Shown: positions 1 to 6,722, counted from the stretch's first letter. The stretch is 11,887 nucleotides of DNA from an uncultured Carnobacterium sp. (GCA_937976325.1 CALJSD010000194.1:1-11887), one strand, 5' to 3'. A program made the numbers and translations. Notes: generated by a model from the letters alone, not told the origin.

Positions 1-8
1 ATTTATTG

Positions 9-137
9 ATAATAACTGTAATGGGGGACCGGTTCGAGCCGAAGTCTCTCACCTTTAAAGCCTCAAAGCGGCCGTACAGAAAAATTTCTGACGGCCGCTA
101 TTTCGCATTTAATCCTATCCCCCATTACGGTTATTAT
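9..137. repeat. 20-bp inverted repeat enclosing GC-rich hairpins
   Basis: Positions 9-28 are complementary to 118-137 over 20 positions, with a single G-T wobble (17/129). Between the arms lies a strong hairpin: 67-75 pairs with 91-99 (9 GC-rich pairs), continued after a one-base bulge by 77-82 with 85-90. A second, competing hairpin pairs 23-29 (GGGGGAC) with 44-50 (GTCTCTC) around an inner CGG/CCG stem, and shares bases with the left outer arm. There is no clear T-run after the strong hairpin, so it is not a typical intrinsic terminator, and I see no target-site duplication outside the arms. It may be the 3' structure of something left of the window or a small palindromic repeat element. 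The short plus-strand open frame across it (6-206) resembles no protein and is not called. Confidence 0.55.
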
Positions 138-529
138 AAAATCCGCCTACTCTTTGGAATCTTATTTTTTCTCCGCTTGAAAATAACTCTGCACATTCTG
201 CGTTAACACAGCCAGAGCTTCTATGGTTTGAGCGGATGCAGCTTTAAATGGGAAATTTCTGGCTTTTGCATTCGAAATGCGCGCACTAAATCTAGAGTTT
301 TAGAGCTAACAAATTCGGACTTTTGACCAAAGAAGTTATTTTGCAATATAACGTATACGTTATATTGTGTTTTTTACATTCGCTTTTGAAATATTATTGT
401 ATAGGCGTTTATAGAGGGTTTCAAAATCTATTTAAAAAACTTTTTTAGTTTTCGACTTTGTGAACTGCTCGTTATCGTCAGATTCGTTAAGAATCATTTT
501 TTAGTGGTTTTATATATAAAGAAGGTACA
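138..529. other. gene-free stretch with scattered dyads
   Basis: I see no convincing gene. Small dyads include 172-177 with 231-236 around an inner 187-191/213-217 stem, and GCATT/AATGC at 268-280. A weak hairpin at 481-495 is followed by a T-run. A loose sigma-A-like plus-strand pair, TTGAAA at 386-391 and TTTATA at 408-413 with a 16-nt spacer, could be chance in AT-rich DNA. On the minus strand an open stretch of about 45 codons (299 to 162) reads like protein but has no start codon or ribosome binding site, so it could be a decayed remnant. Confidence 0.4.
344..367. promoter_or_regulatory. perfect 24-bp palindrome
   Basis: Positions 344-355 and 356-367 are exact reverse complements, with no spacer; the centre is ACGTATACGT flanked by AT-rich arms. 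Such symmetry suits a binding site for a homodimeric regulator. A T-run (369-375) follows on the plus strand, so a weak AT-stemmed terminator is another reading. No gene start lies close by, which leaves the regulatory target unclear. Confidence 0.4.
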
Positions 530-890
530 GGATGATTCCGAAGCATGCTGCGGATTTTATCATCATAGTAACGTGGTGAAGCATAAAAATGAAAAAGAGG
601 GCGTAGGATTTATAATCCTTACTTAAAGTACTTTATAAAGTTAGAAGCAGTAGCTGATTGGCACAAGCTTCATCACTCGTGATTTGCTTATGCCTAATCA
701 GCCTTGCGGAAATCCTTCACGGTGCGAAGGATTTGAGACCACTATAAGAAAATGGACTCACACTGTGAGTCCATTTTTAGCTTTGGTCTTACTCCCTCTT
801 TGAGGCTTTTAAGGCGCAAGACCAAGGCTTGCGCCGGTGCAACGTTACAATGATGATAAATAAATCCGCTGCAATTCGCAGGAATCATCC
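530..890. other. long inverted repeat enclosing a row of hairpins; candidate structured RNA or MITE-like element
   Basis: Arms 530-574 and 842-890 pair in four blocks: 530-539/881-890 (10 bp), 547-557/862-872 (10 of 11), 559-566/850-857 (8 bp) and 568-574/842-848 (7 bp), about 35 pairs in all. The interior is tiled by separate hairpins: 603-622; 653-702 (7 pairs, then about 8 more with one bulge and one mismatch); 710-734 (9 pairs); 749-777 (8 pairs plus A/T flank); and 781-827 (10 pairs around an inner CCTC/GAGG stem). No coding frame or known RNA signature was recognised: I looked for RNase P RNA, tmRNA and SRP RNA hallmarks and found none. The plus-strand terminator-like hairpin inside argues against one full-length plus-strand RNA. 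A terminal-inverted-repeat element inserted behind tyrS is the main alternative. Confidence 0.5.
749..778. terminator. probable bidirectional intrinsic terminator
   Basis: The stem TGGACTCA (753-760) pairs with TGAGTCCA (766-773) around a 5-nt loop, flanked by A4 on the left and T5 on the right. In the plus direction the T-run is clean. In the minus direction the hairpin is followed by TTTTCTTA, so it could also end the tyrS transcript, whose stop codon lies about 130 bp away. Confidence 0.6.
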
Positions 891-907
891 GAACTTGCAC
901 TTATCTT

Positions 908-2173
908 TTATTTTAATACTACTAAGAAGTATTTTTTCTTACCGCGGCGGACGATGACGAAGCGTTCTTCGAAGGAATGCTCTTTCGTCCATTCGAATTC
1001 GAGGTCGGTTACTTTTTCACCGTTGATTGAAATCGCGCCATTTTGAATGTCTTCGCGGGATTGTCTTCTTGATGGTTCGATGCCAAGGTCAACAAGCCAA
1101 GTTGCTAAGTTTTGGCTTTCTTTTGAACTTTCAAAGGTTGGCATGTTTTTGAAGCCTTGTTCGATTTCGTCGGCTGTTAATTGTTGTACGTTCCCTGTGA
1201 AGAGCGCGTTTGTAATTTTCTTCGCGTCTTCTAGGGCTTTTTCGCCGTGAACGAAGCGAGTGACTTCTTCGGCAAGGCGGATTTGCGCTTCACGTTTGTG
1301 AGGTTCTGTCGCCACTTTTTCTTCGAGCGCTTCGATTTCTTCGCGGTCTAGGAATGTGAAGTACTTGATGTATTTAATCACGTCGCGGTCATCTTGGTTT
1401 AACCAGAATTGGTAGAATTCGTATGGTGTTGTCTTTTCAGGGTCGAGCCATACAGCGCCACCAGCTGATTTTCCGAATTTTGTACCGTCTGATTTTAACA
1501 TCAATGGAATCGTTAGACCGTACGCACGAGACTCTGCTCCTTCTACTTTACGGATTAACTCAAGTCCTGAAGTGATGTTGCCCCATTGGTCCGCACCACC
1601 GATTTGAACTTGCACGTCTTCTGTCTTGAATAAATGCAAGAAGTCCATTGATTGTAGGATTTGGTATGAGAACTCTGTAAATGAAATTCCCACTTCTAGA
1701 CGGCTTGCGACCACGTCTTTAGCAAGCATTGTGTTTAAGTTGAAATGCTTCCCGTAGTCACGCAAGAAGTCTAATAATGATAAATCTTTTGTCCAATCGT
1801 AGTTGTTTACAAGGCGTAATGTTGCTTGGTCTTCATCTGTCGTGAAGAATAATTTCTTCATTTGCGCTGTTAATTTTTCTACATTGTGTTGAACTTGTTC
1901 CATTGATTGAAGCACACGTTCGCTTGTACGACCACTTGGATCCCCGATAGAACCTGTCGCTCCACCAATCAAGATCACTGGTTTATGTCCTGCTAATTGG
2001 AAACGACGAAGAATCATAAATGGAATTAAGTGTCCAATGTGCATGCTGTCTCCAGTTGGGTCTACCCCACAGTAGAGCGATACAGCCTTTTCGTTTGTTA
2101 AGGCACGTAAGCCTTCTTCATCTGTCATTTGGTTGATGGCGCCGCGCCATTCTAAATCATCGATAATGTTCAT
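908..2173 (-). CDS. tyrS: tyrosyl-tRNA synthetase
   Basis: This cytoplasmic class I synthetase attaches tyrosine to tRNA-Tyr using ATP. The 421-aa product shows the HIGH motif (residues 45-48), the tyrosine-pocket pattern YxxxQxxD (Y170, Q174, D177), the ADQWGN segment (194-199) and a KFGKS version of the KMSKS loop (232-236). A C-terminal S4-like RNA-binding domain of about 65 residues contains SRRQSREDIQNG. The length is normal for bacterial TyrRS. The frame is open up to 2221, but an upstream start there would lie inside the leader terminator hairpin. I chose the ATG at 2173 because MNIIDDLEWRG is a typical TyrRS beginning and a GAAGGGAAG-like ribosome binding site precedes it. Expression is very likely controlled by the upstream tyrosine T-box. 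Confidence 0.97.
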   Translation of the reverse strand: MNIIDDLEWRGAINQMTDEEGLRALTNEKAVSLYCGVDPTGDSMHIGHLIPFMILRRFQLAGHKPVILIGGATGSIGDPSGRTSERVLQSMEQVQHNVEKLTAQMKKLFFTTDEDQATLRLVNNYDWTKDLSLLDFLRDYGKHFNLNTMLAKDVVASRLEVGISFTEFSYQILQSMDFLHLFKTEDVQVQIGGADQWGNITSGLELIRKVEGAESRAYGLTIPLMLKSDGTKFGKSAGGAVWLDPEKTTPYEFYQFWLNQDDRDVIKYIKYFTFLDREEIEALEEKVATEPHKREAQIRLAEEVTRFVHGEKALEDAKKITNALFTGNVQQLTADEIEQGFKNMPTFESSKESQNLATWLVDLGIEPSRRQSREDIQNGAISINGEKVTDLEFEWTKEHSFEERFVIVRRGKKKYFLVVLK

Positions 2174-2201
2174 CTTGTTTCTTCCCTTCTTTCTTGTAAA
2201 T

Positions 2202-2236
2202 AAAAAATCCCTAATAGCCAAAAAGACTATTAGGGA
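2202..2236 (-). terminator. tyrS leader terminator (T-box controlled)
   Basis: On the minus strand, 2236-2227 pairs with 2217-2208 in a perfect 10-bp stem around a 9-nt loop, followed by a run of six T (2207-2202). The 5' half of the stem (CCCTAATAG) lies just after the T-box sequence, so an antiterminator can form instead when uncharged tRNA-Tyr binds. Confidence 0.9.
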
Positions 2237-2434
2237 CGATTTTCACCGTGTTACCACCCTTGTTGACGATGCAAGGCATCATCCACTCGAGCATCCTTAT
2301 CGCGGATGAGACGTCCTGACGGATTGCTCCCAAGTGTACTTCGCGGATGTGGGGGATTGTCTTGCACCGACCGACAATTCTCTTCTTTCTCCCGTGGACA
2401 ACCACTACTGCGCTTGTTCATTGCTTCTATATGT
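2202..2434 (-). promoter_or_regulatory. T-box leader of tyrS, tyrosine specific
   Basis: This untranslated leader should sense uncharged tRNA-Tyr and allow readthrough into tyrS. The T-box sequence AGGGTGGTAACACGG (2260-2246) is close to the family consensus and carries the UGGU that pairs with a tRNA ending ACCA. A stem I region occupies roughly the first 100 nt. A TAC tyrosine specifier codon is at 2338-2336 in the context GAAGTACAC. The terminator hairpin closes the leader. The specifier was placed by context and agrees with the downstream gene. The 5' end is inferred from the promoter. Confidence 0.93.
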
Positions 2435-2440
2435 GCATTT

Positions 2441-2469
2441 AGTATACGGCTTATCCTACTTGATGTCAA
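2441..2469 (-). promoter_or_regulatory. sigma-A promoter of tyrS
   Basis: A perfect TTGACA -35 (2469-2464) and a TATACT -10 (2446-2441) are separated by exactly 17 bp. The -35 begins 3 bp after the argS stop codon, so tyrS has its own strong promoter despite following argS. Confidence 0.9.
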
Positions 2470-2472
2470 TGA

Positions 2473-4164
2473 CTACATTTCATCTGGAGCAGCTACGCCA
2501 AGAAGCGCTAAGCCTTGTTTTAGGATGCTTGCTGTTGTTTGTACTAAAGCGATACGGCTGTTGAAGGCTTCATCTTCAACGAGTACTTTTGTATGTGCGT
2601 AATATTTATTGAACGCTTGTGCTAAGTTGATCACGAATTTCGCAATCGCTGATGGTTCGCATTTTTCTTCAGCAAAACGCACAACGTTTGGATAGTTTTC
2701 GATGAGTTTCAATACTTCCCACGCATCATCGTCTGTTAATGAGAAGGCAGCCTGTGTATCTACGGTATGGTTGGCTTTACGTAAAATACTCATCGCACGA
2801 GCATGTGTATATTGCACGTATGGCCCTGTTTCTCCTTCAAATTGCACGACTTCTTCAAGCGCGAAGTCGAAGTTGTTTGTACGGTCGTTCTTCAAGTCGT
2901 GGAAAATAACCGCACCTACCCCAACAGCGTGTGCCACTGCTTCTTTGTTTTCAAGAGATGGGTTTTTCGCTTCGATTTGTTTCAAAGCAAGTTCTGTTGC
3001 TTCTTTTAACACGCCTTCAAGAAGGATGATTTTTCCTTTACGTGTCGATAATTTCTTACCGTTCAATGTGATTAGTCCAAATGGAATATGCACGATATCT
3101 TCAGACCAAGGTAAATTGAGTTCTTTTAAGACTGCTTTTAATTGTTTGAAGTGGTTTGATTGTTCCATCCCTACCACGTAAATACATTTCGCGAAGTCGT
3201 AAGTATTCTTACGGTAGTTTGCGGCTGCTAAGTCACGTGTCATGTATAATGTTGCGCCGTCTGATTTTTTAATCAACGCTGGTGGTAAATCATATTTTTC
3301 AAGGTCTACGATGGTAGCGCCATTATCCACTTTTAGTAAGTTCGCTTCTTCAAGCATGTCGACCACAACGTCCATCTTGTCGTTGTAGAATGCTTCACCG
3401 TTGTATGAATCAAAAGTCACGCCGAGTAAGTCATACACGCGGTTGAATTCTTTCAATGATTCGCTTCTGAACCATTCCCATAGACGAACGGCTTCTGGGT
3501 CTCCATCTTCTAGTTTCTTGAACCATGCACGGCCTTTGTCATCTAATGTTGGATCTAGTTCTGCTTCTTCGTGGAAACGAACGTATAATTTAATGAGTTC
3601 TGCGATTGGATCTGCTTTTACAAGCTCTTCGCTTCCCCATAATTTGTACGCTTCGATCAATTTCCCGAATTGAGTTCCCCAGTCTCCTAAGTGGTTGATA
3701 CGAATTGGCTCATAGCCCACTTTTTTCTCAAGGTTCGCAATCGCGTTCCCAATTACTGTTGAACGTAAATGTCCCATTGACATTGGTTTTGCGATGTTTG
3801 GTGAAGACATATCGATCACGACTTTACGTCCTTGACCGTAATCCCAGTCACCGTAATGTTCGCCAAGTTCTAAGACTTCTTTTAATACTTCATCAGCAAA
3901 AGCGCTACGTTCTAAGAAGAAGTTCGCGTATGGTCCCATTGCTTCAGCGCGTTCGATATGCTTATCGCTAACGGCTTCCACGATTTCTGTTGCGATAGCT
4001 TGCGGTGCTTTACGTAATACTTTTGCAAGTGTAAATGCAGGGAAAGCTAAATCCCCTTGGTTTGCATATTTAGGCACTTCAATCATTGATACGATTTCAT
4101 CAACGCTTAAATGCTCGCCGACTGTTTTTGCGATTTGTTCTGCAACAATTTTCTTATAATTCAT
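2473..4164 (-). CDS. argS: arginyl-tRNA synthetase
   Basis: This class I synthetase charges tRNA-Arg and, by family knowledge, needs bound tRNA to activate arginine. The 563-aa protein has an N-terminal Add-1-type domain (about 1-110). The nucleotide-binding motif follows SSPNIAKP, and the HIGH element reads SMGH (129-132), a relaxed version seen in Gram-positive ArgRS. The KMSKS loop reads KLSTRKG (371-377). A DALR anticodon-binding domain fills about the last 120 residues (from YTHARAMSILRK), and the end LLGVAAPDEM is typical. The start ATG has an AAGGAG ribosome binding site about 8 nt upstream. The gene follows its own promoter and T-box leader. No separate terminator is visible before the tyrS promoter, so some cotranscription with tyrS is possible. 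Confidence 0.97.
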   Translation of the reverse strand: MNYKKIVAEQIAKTVGEHLSVDEIVSMIEVPKYANQGDLAFPAFTLAKVLRKAPQAIATEIVEAVSDKHIERAEAMGPYANFFLERSAFADEVLKEVLELGEHYGDWDYGQGRKVVIDMSSPNIAKPMSMGHLRSTVIGNAIANLEKKVGYEPIRINHLGDWGTQFGKLIEAYKLWGSEELVKADPIAELIKLYVRFHEEAELDPTLDDKGRAWFKKLEDGDPEAVRLWEWFRSESLKEFNRVYDLLGVTFDSYNGEAFYNDKMDVVVDMLEEANLLKVDNGATIVDLEKYDLPPALIKKSDGATLYMTRDLAAANYRKNTYDFAKCIYVVGMEQSNHFKQLKAVLKELNLPWSEDIVHIPFGLITLNGKKLSTRKGKIILLEGVLKEATELALKQIEAKNPSLENKEAVAHAVGVGAVIFHDLKNDRTNNFDFALEEVVQFEGETGPYVQYTHARAMSILRKANHTVDTQAAFSLTDDDAWEVLKLIENYPNVVRFAEEKCEPSAIAKFVINLAQAFNKYYAHTKVLVEDEAFNSRIALVQTTASILKQGLALLGVAAPDEM

Positions 4165-4210
4165 CTTTGTTCTCCTTTTCTTTGGTTTTTACTCGGATAT
4201 CCATTTGCAC

Positions 4211-4245
4211 AAAAAAATCCCTATACGACGACAGTCATATAGAGA
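4211..4245 (-). terminator. argS leader terminator (T-box controlled)
   Basis: On the minus strand, 4245-4234 pairs with 4229-4218 over 12 positions, including two G-T wobbles, around a TGTC loop. A run of seven T follows (4217-4211). It lies just downstream of the T-box sequence, in the position expected of a regulated attenuator. Confidence 0.9.
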
Positions 4246-4447
4246 CGAGAATTCCCGTGGTACCACTCTGCTTGCTCAAATTGAGCCACTTTACTCGGTA
4301 ACGGCGAATCCGGATTATCCTACATTTCAAATAATCATTTCAAAAGTGCGGTTCATTTTTAATGAATGGTTGGCTTTCACCCTTCCAACTCGCTAATACA
4401 TTCGGTTAAAAACTACTCTCTTTTTCATCAATTTTGCTATTTAACTG
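4211..4447 (-). promoter_or_regulatory. T-box leader of argS, arginine specific
   Basis: The T-box sequence AGAGTGGTACCACGGG (4269-4254) and an adjacent attenuator identify a tRNA-sensing leader. The best candidate specifier is CGC (4350-4348) in the context GAACCGCAC, consistent with tRNA-Arg and with argS downstream. The specifier is less secure than the one in tyrS because the stem I fold was judged by eye. Readthrough should rise when tRNA-Arg is uncharged. Confidence 0.88.
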
Positions 4448-4453
4448 TCATCC

Positions 4454-4482
4454 ACTGTATCATAACTAGCATCATTTTGCAA
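4454..4482 (-). promoter_or_regulatory. probable argS promoter
   Basis: A TTGCAA -35 (4482-4477) and a TACAGT -10 (4459-4454) are separated by 17 bp, and a TG one base before the -10 makes it an extended -10. It starts 3 bp after the small membrane protein gene's stop codon. No terminator separates the two genes, so readthrough from the upstream operon is also possible. Confidence 0.65.
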
Positions 4483-4484
4483 TT

Positions 4485-4640
4485 TTACTTCTCTTTGAAA
4501 TAACGAACCCCATTGACCACTGATGAAATGGCAAATAATACCGCAACGATTCCATAGAGGGGCTTCGAAACGAACGCTAAAATCACAAACGCAATCGCAC
4601 AAATGGCGTAAACAATACATTGATATAAGTTTTGATTCAT
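4485..4640 (-). CDS. 51-aa putative membrane protein
   Basis: The family is not recognised. The 51-aa product begins MNQNLYQCIV. A hydrophobic helix spans about residues 8-25, a short polar turn with SKPLYG covers 25-30, and a second hydrophobic stretch at about 31-43 is followed by a basic tail (VRYFKEK). This suggests a two-helix hairpin with its charged C-terminus in the cytoplasm. The ATG lies 9 nt after the trmL stop codon. An AGGTG ribosome binding site overlaps that stop, which points to translational coupling and gives good reason to think the frame is real. It is the last gene of the queG-trmL unit. No function can be assigned. Confidence 0.75.
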   Translation of the reverse strand: MNQNLYQCIVYAICAIAFVILAFVSKPLYGIVAVLFAISSVVNGVRYFKEK

Positions 4641-4649
4641 CCCTGTCAC

Positions 4650-5159
4650 CTACTTCAATTTATCATGGTCATACGTGTGCACGAGTTCAAGCCCTGCAAA
4701 ACGTTGTTGGCGAAGCGCTTCGTACACGACAATCGCTGCCGTATTCGATAAATTCAATGACCTTACATGCGTATCGTTCATCGGAAGACGCAAGCATTTC
4801 TCTTCGTTTTCACGCATGAATTCTTCAGGAAGACCGGTTGTTTCTTTTCCGAACATGAAGAATTGCTCCTCATCGCGGGCTAAATCCACCTCATCATACG
4901 TATGGTTGGCGAATTTTGTAATTAAATATAATGGACGTTCTCCTAAATACTCTAGGAACGCTTCGAGAGATTTATGATACGTAATATCGACATCATGCCA
5001 ATAATCAAGCCCTGCGCGTTTTAAGTGCTTGTCATCTGTCGAGAATCCAAGCGGTTCGATTAAGTGCAGTGGCGAATTTGTCGCCGCACATGTTCTTGCG
5101 ATATTTCCAGTATTGGCTGGGATTTGTGGTTCAAATAATACGATATGATTTACCGTCAT
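4650..5159 (-). CDS. trmL: tRNA (cytidine/uridine-34-2'-O)-methyltransferase TrmL
   Basis: This SPOUT-family enzyme uses S-adenosylmethionine to 2'-O-methylate the wobble nucleotide of tRNA-Leu isoacceptors. The 169-aa size matches the minimal TrmL/YibK/CspR form. The family motifs are in order: NTGNIART (16-23), FGKETTGLP (103-111), and RSLNLSNTAA running into a helix (133-151). These form the trefoil-knot cofactor site. The start codon overlaps the queG stop as ATGA, with an AGAGG ribosome binding site inside queG, so the two are translationally coupled. Both partners act on tRNA position 34. The usual lactic acid bacterial label for this gene is cspR or trmL. Confidence 0.94.
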   Translation of the reverse strand: MTVNHIVLFEPQIPANTGNIARTCAATNSPLHLIEPLGFSTDDKHLKRAGLDYWHDVDITYHKSLEAFLEYLGERPLYLITKFANHTYDEVDLARDEEQFFMFGKETTGLPEEFMRENEEKCLRLPMNDTHVRSLNLSNTAAIVVYEALRQQRFAGLELVHTYDHDKLK

Positions 5160-6364
5160 TTGGTTGCCTCTTCTCTATATTTTTCTTGTAAGACTACAAT
5201 TGCTTTGTCTAATTCTTCAATTAACTCGATATCTTCCTTCGATGGATTTTCGAGCGATTCGAGTTTTTTCGTTGCTGCTGCTTTTTGCTCGTTAAAATAA
5301 TCAATCATCTCTTGATTCGACTCATTCACGATTTCCGCAACGGCCCATGCAGCGGTCCCCTTCATCACGGGGCGCATATCTTCTTTCATAACACGAAGAA
5401 GCAGTGGCACCGCCGTTTTATCGCGGTAGTTGGCCAGGGCAATAATCGCATTTCGCTGCAACGGCTTCTTCCCACGCCACGATCCAGCCATTTTGCCAAA
5501 GCGCTCCTTGAATTCCTTGTTCGAAATCGTCACGAGCGGCTTCAATAGCGGATGCGTCTCCTCAACGGATGGCTCCATTTCAGGATGCAAGTGGAAATCT
5601 TTCCCCTTATTATACGGACACACTTGCTGGCAAATGTCACAGCCGTAAATCACATGCCCGATTTTTTTACGAAACTCTTGCGGCATAAAGCCCTTCGTCT
5701 GCGTCTGATACGACAAGCATTTCATGGCATTCATACGTCCGTCACCTAGAAGTGCACCCGTTGGACAGAAATCCACACAGCGCGTACAATCGCCGCACCC
5801 GTAGTCCACCATCTCGTCGGTTGGAAACTCGATATTCGTAATCAGCTCCCCTAAGTAAACGTACGAGCCAAATTCCTTCGTAATGAGAAGTCCATTTTTT
5901 CCGACAAAGCCAATTCCTGCACGCTCAGCCACGCGCACATCGATTAATTCACCCGTGTCGACCATCGGCTTAAACCTAGAGTCTTCGTCTTGAACTTCTT
6001 CCTTGATATAGTTAATCAGTGCTTCCATGCGTCTTGAAAGAATAAAGTGATAATCCTCACCCCACGAAGCCCGTGCAAAGGCACCGCGACGCTCTCCCTT
6101 CACGCGTTCCGGCTTATTCTTTGGAAGTGTCGGATATGCCAACGCAATGGAAATAATGGTTTTTGGAGTATCGAAGATTTTCTCAGGATAAATACGTTCT
6201 TCTAGCACTGGGTGCTCGAATCCTGTCGTATGGCCGAGTTCTTTTGAACGACGCATGCTCTCTTCTAAGTGCGTAAACGGCTCGGCAGAAGCAAAACCAA
6301 TCTTATCGATGCCAAGCTCTTTACTTTTTGCGATAATTTTTTGTTTTAAGACTGCTGTATCCAT
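5156..6364 (-). CDS. queG: epoxyqueuosine reductase QueG
   Basis: QueG carries out the last step of queuosine synthesis, reducing epoxyqueuosine to queuosine in tRNA with cobalamin and two [4Fe-4S] clusters. The 402-aa protein has the N-terminal DUF1730-type part. The segment VDTGELIDV (135-143) contains the aspartate equivalent to the proposed proton donor. Ferredoxin-like cysteines are C190, C193, C196, C200 and C216, C242, C245, C249. HEAT-like repeats lie at about 300-350, before a charged, probably coiled-coil tail. The ATG at 6364 was chosen over the TTG immediately upstream because an AGGAGG ribosome binding site is 6 nt before the ATG. It is the first gene of an operon with trmL and the small membrane protein gene. 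Confidence 0.96.
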   Translation of the reverse strand: MDTAVLKQKIIAKSKELGIDKIGFASAEPFTHLEESMRRSKELGHTTGFEHPVLEERIYPEKIFDTPKTIISIALAYPTLPKNKPERVKGERRGAFARASWGEDYHFILSRRMEALINYIKEEVQDEDSRFKPMVDTGELIDVRVAERAGIGFVGKNGLLITKEFGSYVYLGELITNIEFPTDEMVDYGCGDCTRCVDFCPTGALLGDGRMNAMKCLSYQTQTKGFMPQEFRKKIGHVIYGCDICQQVCPYNKGKDFHLHPEMEPSVEETHPLLKPLVTISNKEFKERFGKMAGSWRGKKPLQRNAIIALANYRDKTAVPLLLRVMKEDMRPVMKGTAAWAVAEIVNESNQEMIDYFNEQKAAATKKLESLENPSKEDIELIEELDKAIVVLQEKYREEATK

Positions 6365-6393
6365 CAAGAACCTCCTCTCCTTTGTACTTATCT

Positions 6394-6421
6394 ATTGTAC
6401 TATACTTCTCTTTTATCACAA
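6394..6421 (-). promoter_or_regulatory. probable queG operon promoter
   Basis: A TTGTGA -35 (6421-6416) and a TACAAT -10 (6399-6394) are separated by 16 bp, about 30 nt upstream of the queG start. The elements are moderate matches, but no better candidate is visible in the short leader. Confidence 0.55.
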
Positions 6422-6684
6422 AGTGTCTAAATTTTGCGCAAAAAAAGAACGCTAGCCTTCGGTGAAAACACTGCGAAAGTTAACGTTAGTCGAACATCAA
6501 TTGCCGTGCAAAATCAATTACAGAGCAAAAGATTATTTGTATAATAGCGCTTTTTTTCGAAAAAATCAACTGAAAAGTTAAGAAATTCTAACGTTTTTGA
6601 GAAATTTTTTATCGCTCCCCAAGTTATCTTGAATTTTCATCAAAAAAACTTCTGTTATGCGCCTTAAGAACATTACAAACAAAG
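6422..6684. other. AT-rich intergenic stretch with a candidate plus-strand promoter
   Basis: No gene is visible. The plus strand carries TTACAG (6518-6523) and a perfect TATAAT (6540-6545) with a 16-nt spacer, a good sigma-A pattern. It points towards the hairpin at 6685-6710, so a short untranslated RNA of about 160 nt is possible. Direct evidence of transcription is lacking, and AT-rich DNA gives such matches by chance. Confidence 0.35.
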
Positions 6685-6710
6685 AAAAAGCAACTCCAGG
6701 AGTTGCTTTT
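6685..6710. terminator. bidirectional intrinsic terminator after the last array gene
   Basis: GCAACT (6690-6695) pairs with AGTTGC (6701-6706) around CCAGG, flanked by A5 on the left and T4 on the right. It sits 12 bp after the stop codon of the 6723-8060 gene and is followed on the minus strand by TTTTTCTTTG, so it most likely ends that transcript. Confidence 0.85.
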
Positions 6711-6722
6711 CTTATACTGTTT

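Noticed and set aside
23..50. Possible 3' end of a tRNA or tmRNA (GGTTCGAGCC)
   Set aside because: The five-pair T-stem around a seven-base loop cannot form, and no acceptor CCA follows.
162..299. Minus-strand open stretch of about 45 codons with protein-like composition
   Set aside because: It has no start codon or ribosome binding site, is bounded upstream by in-frame stops, and resembles no known protein. It could be a decayed gene end, but this cannot be supported.
297..308. A GTTTTAGAGCTA stretch identical to the start of a type II CRISPR repeat
   Set aside because: The match ends after 12 bases, there is no second copy at spacer distance, and no anti-repeat or cas gene is in the window.
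530..890. RNase P RNA or tmRNA, given the length and closing helix
   Set aside because: The conserved RNase P core GAGGAAAGUCC and the tmRNA tag frame and tRNA-like ends are absent on both strands.
2174..2221. Upstream 16-codon extension of tyrS
   Set aside because: It starts inside the T-box terminator hairpin, lacks a ribosome binding site, and adds residues not typical of TyrRS.
2211..2469. Short open frames on both strands between tyrS and argS
   Set aside because: They coincide with the tyrS promoter and T-box leader, whose RNA structure explains the sequence.
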